Origin: Pseudomonas sp. | Lineage (GTDB): Bacteria; Pseudomonadota; Gammaproteobacteria; Pseudomonadales; Pseudomonadaceae | Direction: 5' to 3' | NCBI GenBank assembly: GCA_003488145.1 | Contig: DNMQ01000414.1 | Coordinates: 4,082-15,381, forward strand | Length of the DNA: 11,300 bases | In this document: piece after piece, positions 6,085 through 11,300 of the stretch | How the letters are laid out: each line of letters starts with the position of its first letter | Numbering within the stretch: the stretch's first letter is position 1 | Notes under the pieces: generated by a model | Seen by the model: the letters and a program-made list of their open reading frames with translations, nothing else | Database searches by the model: none | Told to the model about the DNA's origin: nothing | Translations under genes and position numbers: made by a program

Positions 6085-7638
6085 ATGAAACGCTATCTGT
6101 ACCTCGCACACCGCTGGCTGGGCATCGGGCTCGGTCTGTTCGTCCTGCTCTGGATCGTCAGCGGCGTGGTGATGCTCTTCGTCGGCTACCCCAAGCTGAC
6201 GCCAGAGGAGCACCTGTCACGCCTGCAGCCGCTGAGTGGCGATTGCTGCATCGCTCCGGGCGCAGCGCTTGCCGCCAGCGCAGACCCGCGCACGCCGCTC
6301 AGTCTGCGCTTGACCGGTGCCGGCGGCTCGCCGCGCTACCTGCTGGACAACGGCGACGGCCCGCTGCTGGCGGTCGATGCGCGCAGCGGCCAGCGCATCG
6401 AGCACATCGGTGCTGCCGAGGCACTGGCCAGCGCGGGGCAGTTCGCCGGTGGCGAGGTGCGCTTGCTCGATCGGGTCGAGGAGGATGCCTGGACGCGCAA
6501 CCACGCCCTAGCCCGCGAGCGACCGCTGTATCGCCTACAGGCGGACGATGCCGAAGGGCGTCTGCTGTACGTTTCCAGCCACACTGGGCTGGTGGTGCGC
6601 GACGCCACGGCCCACGAGCGTGCCTGGAACCTGCTGGGCACCTGGCTGCACTGGCTCTACCCGTTGCGTGAAGTCATGCCGAAGGCGATCTGGTCGGTGG
6701 CGCTGGTCTACGGTGCGCTGCTGGCCGCGGTGCTGGTGCTGCTGGGCATGCTGATCGGGCTGCTGCGCTGGCGCTTCGCCGGTCGCTACCGCAACGGCTC
6801 GCACTCGCCCTACCCGGCTGGCGCTGGCCGCGTGCACCACGTTGGCGGGATGCTGGTCGGCGTGGCGCTGCTGGTCTGGCTGGTCAGCGGCATGCTGTCG
6901 ATGGAGCCCTGGGGGCTGTTCGAGAAGCGCTCGACCATCGATGCCGCCGCGCTGCGGCAAGCGCCGCTAAACACCGAGGCGCTGGATACGGATCTGGCCG
7001 CTGCGCTGGCCCGATTCCGCGAGGCTGGTATCGAACCGGTGGAGCTGCAGTGGCAGGTGCTCGGCGATCAGCCCTATCTGCTCGGTATCGATGCCAAGGG
7101 TGAAACACGCATTCTGCCCGTCGCCAGTGCCGAGCCGGCACAGGAACGCCTTGAGCGCGCCCTGCTGGAGCGCGAGGTCCGCCAGGCCTGGCCCGAACAG
7201 CAGCTGCGCTTCGAATGGCTGGAACAGGATGATTTCCACTACTACGCCCGCAGCGAACCGAGCCTCTACAGCCATCTACCGCGACGGCTGCCGCTGCTGC
7301 GGGTGCGTTTCGACGATCCGGCCGCGACCTGGCTGCACATCGATCCTTACAGCGGCGCCCTTATCGAACAGCTCGACCAGCGCCGGCGTGCCGTGCGCTG
7401 GGTGTTCAAGCTGCTGCACAGCTGGGACTGGCTGCCCTTGCTGCAACGGCCGCTGCTGCGTGACGGCCTGCTGCTGGCGTTCAGCGCCGGCATGCTGGTG
7501 ATCGCCGTCAGTGGCGTGCTGCTGGGCTGGCGCCGCCTGCGTGGTCGGCCACGGCGCGTCAGGCCACGGGCCGCGCCGGATGCCCGGTCGTCGCGGCTGG
7601 TCGGGACAACTTCGGCGGACGATTCGATGCAACGATGA
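6085..7638 (+). CDS. PepSY-associated transmembrane protein (putative metal-chelate reductase)
   Basis: A 517-residue inner-membrane protein with four hydrophobic segments (about 12-35, 203-227, 253-273 and 459-482) and two large periplasmic parts (36-200 and 274-455). This is the PepSY_TM layout of proteins such as FpvG, which help reduce iron at the inner membrane after siderophore import. Histidines at helix ends (HRW at 9-11, LHW at 188-190, HH at 251-252, LLHSW at 443-447) are those expected as heme ligands in this group. YVSSHTGLVV (162-171) and LHIDPYSGALIEQL (417-430) are two PepSY-type repeats. The ATG is only 5 bp after the receptor stop and has no clear ribosome binding site, so translation is probably coupled to it. 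The basic, low-complexity tail after 485 is cytoplasmic. Reduction or release of the imported chelate is an inference from family and context. Confidence 0.85.
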   Translation: MKRYLYLAHRWLGIGLGLFVLLWIVSGVVMLFVGYPKLTPEEHLSRLQPLSGDCCIAPGAALAASADPRTPLSLRLTGAGGSPRYLLDNGDGPLLAVDARSGQRIEHIGAAEALASAGQFAGGEVRLLDRVEEDAWTRNHALARERPLYRLQADDAEGRLLYVSSHTGLVVRDATAHERAWNLLGTWLHWLYPLREVMPKAIWSVALVYGALLAAVLVLLGMLIGLLRWRFAGRYRNGSHSPYPAGAGRVHHVGGMLVGVALLVWLVSGMLSMEPWGLFEKRSTIDAAALRQAPLNTEALDTDLAAALARFREAGIEPVELQWQVLGDQPYLLGIDAKGETRILPVASAEPAQERLERALLEREVRQAWPEQQLRFEWLEQDDFHYYARSEPSLYSHLPRRLPLLRVRFDDPAATWLHIDPYSGALIEQLDQRRRAVRWVFKLLHSWDWLPLLQRPLLRDGLLLAFSAGMLVIAVSGVLLGWRRLRGRPRRVRPRAAPDARSSRLVGTTSADDSMQR

Positions 7639-7659
7639 CGGAACACCCGACTCAAACGA

Positions 7660-7685
7660 CTACATTTCCCTTAGCACAGCGGGAA
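7660..7685 (+). promoter_or_regulatory. Candidate treS promoter (sigma-S-like -10) and ribosome binding site
   Basis: CTACATTT at 7660-7667 resembles the stationary-phase -10 CTACACTT and would start RNA near 7674, about 22 nt before the treS ATG. GGGAA (7681-7685), 10 nt before the ATG, is the likely ribosome binding site. The assignment is based on one short motif in a 57-bp gap; treS may instead be read through from the upstream genes. Confidence 0.28.
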
Positions 7686-7695
7686 CCGACGTCGA

Positions 7696-9765
7696 ATGAG
7701 CACCCCAGACGATAGCTATATCCAGTGGCTGGTGGACCAGTCCATGTTGCACGCGGCGCGCGAGCGGTCGCGCCTCTACGCCGGTCAGGCGCGGCTCTGG
7801 CAGCGGCCCTACGCCCAGGCGCGGCCGCGCGATGCCAGCGCCATCGGCTCGGTGTGGTTCACCGCCTATCCGGCAGCCATCATCACCCCCGAGGGCAGCT
7901 CGGTGCTCGAAGCGCTGGGTGACGATCGCCTGTGGAGCGCGCTCTCCGAGCTGGGTGTGCAGGGCATCCACAACGGCCCGATGAAGCGTTCCGGGGGCCT
8001 GCGCGGTCGCGAATTCACGCCGACCATCGATGGCAACTTCGACCGCATCAGCTTCGATATCGACCCGAAGCTGGGCACCGAAGAGCAGATGCTGCAGCTC
8101 AGCCGGGTCGCCGCCGCGCACAACGCCATCGTCATCGACGACATCGTCCCGGCGCACACCGGCAAGGGCGCCGACTTCCGCCTCGCGGAAATGGCCTACG
8201 GGGACTACCCGGGGCTGTACCACATGGTGGAGATCCGCGAGGAGGACTGGGAATTGCTGCCCGAGGTGCCGCCGGGACGCGATTCGGTCAATCTCGAACC
8301 GCCGGTCGTTGATCGCCTGCATGAAAAGCACTACATCGTCGGCCAGCTGCAGCGGGTGATCTTCTTCGAGCCCGGCATCAAGGACACCGACTGGAGCGCC
8401 ACCGGGGAAGTCACCGGGGTCGACGGCAAGGTCAGGCGCTGGGTCTACCTGCACTATTTCAAGGAAGGTCAGCCGTCGCTGAACTGGCTCGATCCGACGT
8501 TCGCCGCCCAGCAGCTGATCATTGGCGATGCCCTGCATGCCATTGATGTGGCCGGCGCCCGCATGCTGCGCCTGGATGCCAACGGCTTCCTCGGCGTCGA
8601 GCGGCGTGCCGAGGGCACCGCCTGGTCCGAAGGCCACCCGCTGTCGGTCACCGGCAACCAGCTGCTCGCCGGCGCGATCCGCAAGGCCGGGGGCTTCAGC
8701 TTCCAGGAACTGAACCTGACCATCGACGACATCGCCGCCATGTCCCACGGCGGTGCCGACCTGTCCTACGACTTCATCACCCGTCCGGCCTACCACCACG
8801 CGCTGGTGACCGGCGACACCGAGTTCCTGCGCATGATGCTGCGCGAGGTGCACGCCTTCGGCATCGACCCGGCCTCGCTGATCCATGCACTGCAGAACCA
8901 CGACGAGCTGACCCTGGAACTGGTGCATTTCTGGACGCTGCACGCCTACGACCACTACCACTACAAGGGTCAGACGCTGCCCGGCGGGCACCTGCGCGAG
9001 CTGATCCGCGAGGAGCTGTACGAACGGCTGACCGGCGAGCATGCGCCCTACAACCTCAAGTTCGTCACCAACGGCGTGGCCTGCACCACCGCCAGCGTGA
9101 TCGCGGCGGCGCTGAACATCCGCGATCTGGACGCCATCGGCCCGGCCGAAGTGGAGCAGATCCAGCGCCTGCATCTCCTGCTGGTGATGTTCAATGCCAT
9201 GCAGCCCGGCGTGTTCGCCCTATCTGGCTGGGATCTGGTCGGCGCCCTGCCGCTGGCGCCCGAGCAGGTCGAGCACCTGATGGGCGACGGCGATACCCGT
9301 TGGATCAACCGCGGCGGCTATGACCTGGCGGACCTGGCACCGGAGGCATCGACGTCCGCCGAAGGCTTGCCGAAAGCCCGCGCCTTGTATGGCAGCCTGG
9401 CCGAGCAGCTGCAGAGCACCGGTTCATTCGCCTGCCAGCTCAAGCGCATCCTCAGCGTGCGCCAGGCCTACGACATTGCCGCGAGCAAGCAGATCCTGAT
9501 TCCCGATGTGCAGGCGCCGGGGCTGCTGATCATGGTTCACGAGCTGCCGGCCGGCAAAGGCGTACAGATCACCGCACTGAACTTCAGCGCCGAGACCATC
9601 AGCGAAACCGTCTGCCTGCCCGGCGTGGCGCCCGGCCCGGTGGTGGACATCATCCACGAGCGCGTGGAAGGCGACCTCACCGAGAACTGCGAGCTGACCT
9701 TCAACCTCGACCCTTACGAAGGCCTGGCCCTGCGCGTGGTGAGCGCGGCATCGCCGGTGATCTGA
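7696..9765 (+). CDS. treS: Trehalose synthase (maltose alpha-D-glucosyltransferase), GH13
   Basis: A 689-residue cytoplasmic GH13 enzyme that interconverts maltose and trehalose by intramolecular transglucosylation. The four catalytic regions can be read: [11 protein letters not shown] (146-156) as region [13 protein letters not shown] (287-298) with nucleophile Asp294 after Arg292, FSFQELNL (334-341) with acid/base Glu338, and ALQNHDE (398-404) with Asp403. A beta-rich C-terminal domain follows from about 590. There is no fused maltokinase, unlike the ~1,100-residue TreS of the GlgE route. The length matches my memory of the P. stutzeri trehalose synthase. Trehalose and maltose pathways make compatible solute and feed alpha-glucan; pgm lies about 1 kb downstream. 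Region I is unusual in having no DxxxNH Asn, and the family is the main alternative: a GH13 isomaltulose/sucrose-type enzyme is less likely. Confidence 0.88.
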   Translation: MSTPDDSYIQWLVDQSMLHAARERSRLYAGQARLWQRPYAQARPRDASAIGSVWFTAYPAAIITPEGSSVLEALGDDRLWSALSELGVQGIHNGPMKRSGGLRGREFTPTIDGNFDRISFDIDPKLGTEEQMLQLSRVAAAHNAIVIDDIVPAHTGKGADFRLAEMAYGDYPGLYHMVEIREEDWELLPEVPPGRDSVNLEPPVVDRLHEKHYIVGQLQRVIFFEPGIKDTDWSATGEVTGVDGKVRRWVYLHYFKEGQPSLNWLDPTFAAQQLIIGDALHAIDVAGARMLRLDANGFLGVERRAEGTAWSEGHPLSVTGNQLLAGAIRKAGGFSFQELNLTIDDIAAMSHGGADLSYDFITRPAYHHALVTGDTEFLRMMLREVHAFGIDPASLIHALQNHDELTLELVHFWTLHAYDHYHYKGQTLPGGHLRELIREELYERLTGEHAPYNLKFVTNGVACTTASVIAAALNIRDLDAIGPAEVEQIQRLHLLLVMFNAMQPGVFALSGWDLVGALPLAPEQVEHLMGDGDTRWINRGGYDLADLAPEASTSAEGLPKARALYGSLAEQLQSTGSFACQLKRILSVRQAYDIAASKQILIPDVQAPGLLIMVHELPAGKGVQITALNFSAETISETVCLPGVAPGPVVDIIHERVEGDLTENCELTFNLDPYEGLALRVVSAASPVI

Positions 9766-9776
9766 AGGCCCTCTTC

Positions 9777-9823
9777 GCGAGCCCCGGGCGCACGGCTATA
9801 GTGCGCACCGGCCCGGGGCTCGC
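9777..9823. terminator. Perfect 13-bp inverted repeat after treS, GC-rich hairpin
   Basis: GCGAGCCCCGGGC (9777-9789) is the perfect inverse of GCCCGGGGCTCGC (9811-9823). A competing inner pairing, GCGCAC (9788-9793) with GTGCGC (9801-9806), is possible in the loop. It begins 11 bp after the treS stop, as expected for a transcription end, but no T-run follows. Confidence 0.5.
9797..9802 (+). promoter_or_regulatory. Candidate -10 box for the DUF4157 gene
   Basis: TATAGT in the context GGCTATAGTGCGC looks like a pseudomonad -10 and would start RNA near 9809, about 36 nt before the next gene. No good -35 is seen at 9774-9779. It lies in the loop of the hairpin at 9777-9823, so the same segment could end treS and start the next unit. 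Confidence 0.35.
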
Positions 9824-9844
9824 CCTCGCCTTCGAGGACTTCGC

Positions 9845-10450
9845 GTGTCGTTCACCCCGCTTCTTCGCCGCCTTTCCCTGCTGCTCGCCTGCATGGCATG
9901 GGCCGGCGCTCCGGCTCTGGCACAGACGGCCTGCCCGCCTGGCCAACAGCCAATCTGCCTGAGCGGCAGCTGCCTCTGCGTGCCCGGCTCTGCCAGCGAC
10001 ACCCAGGCCGTATACGACCGTGTGCAGCGCATGGTCGCGCTGGCGCTGCAGAACTGGATTCAGCAATCGCGGGATCGCCTGGTAGCGGGCGGTGTCGAGC
10101 CGATGCCGCTGCATATCCGCTCGCAGCTCGAACCCTTTTTCGATCTCGCGGTGCTGGAAAGCGCGAACTACCGCGTCGGCGACGAAGTGGCGCTGAATGC
10201 CGGCAACACCCTGCTGCGCAATCCGGACGTCAACGCCGTGACTCTGATCGACGTCATCGTCTTCCGCCACGCCAGCGATGCGCAGGACAACGTCGCGCTC
10301 TGGGCCCATGAGCTCAAGCACGTCGAACAGTATCTGGATTGGGGCGTCGCCGAGTTCGCCCGACGCTACACGCTGGATCATCGCGCCGTGGAACAGCCGG
10401 CCTATGCGCTGGAAATCGAGGTGGAAAAGGCGCTGGATGCGCGACCCTGA
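9845..10450 (+). CDS. Exported DUF4157-type putative metallopeptidase
   Basis: A 201-residue protein with a clear signal peptide (basic LLRR, hydrophobic core about 10-24, cleavage after APALA near 26). The mature N terminus has four cysteines (30, 38, 43, 45) that could form disulfides. The C-terminal half carries a zinc-peptidase-like HExxH as AHELKHVEQY (154-163: His155, Glu156, His159), preceded by VIVFRHASDAQDNVALW and followed by WGVAEFARRYTLDH and VEQPAYALE, where Glu183 or Glu190 could be the third ligand. This AHELxHxxQ plus ExxAY arrangement is that of DUF4157 proteins. Those are often large toxin or contractile-injection proteins, but here the domain stands alone. The GTG start at 9845 is backed by GAGGA (9834-9838), 6 nt upstream. 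Substrate and true activity are unknown. Confidence 0.78.
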   Translation: MSFTPLLRRLSLLLACMAWAGAPALAQTACPPGQQPICLSGSCLCVPGSASDTQAVYDRVQRMVALALQNWIQQSRDRLVAGGVEPMPLHIRSQLEPFFDLAVLESANYRVGDEVALNAGNTLLRNPDVNAVTLIDVIVFRHASDAQDNVALWAHELKHVEQYLDWGVAEFARRYTLDHRAVEQPAYALEIEVEKALDARP

Positions 10451-10555
10451 GCGGTCGCTCGCGTCGCAGCGGATGCTCGGCGCCCGGTTTCAGCGGATCG
10501 CATCGGCCGCGGCGCAGTCACATGCCAGACAGACACCGCCAACAGGAGCCGAGCC
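10451..10555 (+). other. Gap between the DUF4157 gene and the 61-residue gene
   Basis: A 105-bp GC-rich gap containing only the AGGAG ribosome binding site of the following gene. I see no convincing promoter, terminator or RNA in it. Confidence 0.4.
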
Positions 10556-10741
10556 ATGAGTGTGACCGTGACCAAGCTCGAAGGCGACGACATTCCCGAG
10601 CATCTGCGCCACCCGGATATCGCCATGGTCTATCGGGTCACCGATGCCAATGGCAACAGCCGCTACCTGACCGACGACGTCGAAGCCGCGCAGCTGGCGG
10701 TCAATATCAGTGACCGCCAGCAGCTGAAGCCCGACGCCTGA
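10556..10741 (+). CDS. Small protein of unknown function, 61 residues
   Basis: A 61-residue acidic, soluble protein with no signal peptide, membrane segment or cysteine. A good ribosome binding site (AGGAG at 10544-10548, 7 nt before the ATG) and normal high-GC codon use argue that it is a real gene. The middle, MVYRVTDANGNSRYLTDDVEAAQLAVNI (24-51), looks like a short beta-hairpin followed by a helix. I do not recognise a family. It follows the DUF4157 gene by 105 bp and might share its transcript; it ends 16 bp before the convergent pgm stop. Confidence 0.66.
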   Translation: MSVTVTKLEGDDIPEHLRHPDIAMVYRVTDANGNSRYLTDDVEAAQLAVNISDRQQLKPDA

Positions 10742-10757
10742 CGCCGGGCCTTGGTCC

Positions 10758-11300
10758 TCAGCCGGCCAGCACCGAATCCACCAGCGCCTTGGCCTCGGCC
10801 TGAATGCGCGCCAGGTGCGCTTCGCCTTCGAAGCTCTCGGCGTAGATCTTGTACACGTCCTCGGTGCCGGACGGCCGTGCGGCGAACCAGCCGTTTTCCG
10901 TTTCCACTTTCAGCCCGCCGATGGCCGCGCCGTTGCCCGGTGCCTCGGTGAGGATGCGCGTGATCGGCTGGCCGGCCAGCTCCTTCGCCGAGACCTGCGA
11001 CGCGGAGAGCTTGCCCAGGCGTGTCTTCTGCTCGCGGTTGGCCGCGGCGTCGATGCGCTGATACACCGGCGCGCCGAAGCGGTCGGTCAGCGCCTTGTAG
11101 CGCTCGCTCGGGTCCTTGCCGGTGACTGCGGTGATCTCCGCGGCGAGCAGGCCGAGGATCAGCCCGTCTTTGTCGGTGGACCAGGCGCCACCCTGCTTGT
11201 CGAGGAACGAAGCGCCGGCCGATTCCTCGCCGCCGAAGCCCAGGCTGCCGTCCATCAGGCCGTCGACGAACCACTTGAAGCCCACCGGTACCTCCACCAG
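10758..11300 (-). CDS. pgm: Phosphoglucomutase (alpha-D-glucose-phosphate specific), C-terminal 180 residues, start beyond window
   Basis: Pgm interconverts glucose 1-phosphate and glucose 6-phosphate in the cytoplasm and links glycolysis to glycogen, trehalose and sugar-nucleotide synthesis. The leftward frame is open from the window edge to the TGA at 10758-10760. Visible features are [11 protein letters not shown], then the sugar-binding loop [12 protein letters not shown] with the EES motif in domain 3, WSTDKDG, and in domain 4 the phosphate-binding [15 protein letters not shown]. These match the E. coli Pgm type (about 546 residues) rather than the AlgC phosphomannomutase type, so about two thirds of the protein lies outside the window. 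It is convergent with the 61-residue gene and close to treS, consistent with an alpha-glucan or trehalose neighbourhood. Confidence 0.95.
   Translation of the reverse strand: MVEVPVGFKWFVDGLMDGSLGFGGEESAGASFLDKQGGAWSTDKDGLILGLLAAEITAVTGKDPSERYKALTDRFGAPVYQRIDAAANREQKTRLGKLSASQVSAKELAGQPITRILTEAPGNGAAIGGLKVETENGWFAARPSGTEDVYKIYAESFEGEAHLARIQAEAKALVDSVLAG

Noticed and set aside
4859..6109. 416-codon leftward frame opposite the receptor gene.
   Set aside because: It is antisense to a well-supported TonB receptor and is rich in Val, Gly, Leu and Ala, typical of antisense frames in GC-rich genes.
7660..9174. 504-codon leftward frame opposite treS.
   Set aside because: The opposite strand holds all GH13 catalytic motifs; this antisense frame shows no family features.

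Overview
The window looks like chromosomal DNA of a high-GC gammaproteobacterium, most likely a Pseudomonas of the stutzeri group (Stutzerimonas). Three things point there: the hemF-aroE gene order, the codon and GC style, and a 689-residue single-domain GH13 trehalose synthase whose length and motifs match my memory of the enzyme described from P. stutzeri. The species is inferred from memory, not from a search.

Left part (1-2424). The 3' end of hemF and a complete aroE read rightward as a likely operon. They converge on a leftward pair: a small DUF883/ElaB-YqjD-type membrane-anchored protein and a Rossmann-like protein with a degenerate nucleotide-binding motif. Between the convergent genes lies a 158-bp non-coding segment bounded by 13-bp perfect inverted repeats and set inside a duplicated TA within CTAG. 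It reads as a MITE-like insertion that left both stop codons intact.

Middle part (2425-7638). pbpG, encoding a periplasmic D-Ala-D-Ala endopeptidase, is followed by a strong two-part hairpin. Next comes a rightward three-gene cassette: a His/Cys-rich DUF2946-type exported protein, a TonB-dependent outer-membrane receptor, and a four-helix PepSY inner-membrane protein. A weak Fur-like sequence precedes it. Together they look like metal or metal-chelate uptake with reduction at the inner membrane; the substrate cannot be read from the sequence.

Right part (7639-11300). treS (maltose/trehalose interconversion) has a possible stress-type promoter just upstream. A perfect 13-bp inverted repeat enclosing a TATAGT box separates it from a small exported DUF4157-type putative metallopeptidase and a 61-residue unknown protein. 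Convergent to these is the 3' end of pgm (phosphoglucomutase), truncated by the window edge. treS and pgm both belong to alpha-glucan and trehalose metabolism.

No tRNA, rRNA, CRISPR array, prophage or intact transposase is visible. I saw no clear sign of a wholly new multi-gene system. The best leads are the MITE-like insertion, the uptake cassette and the stand-alone DUF4157 protein.
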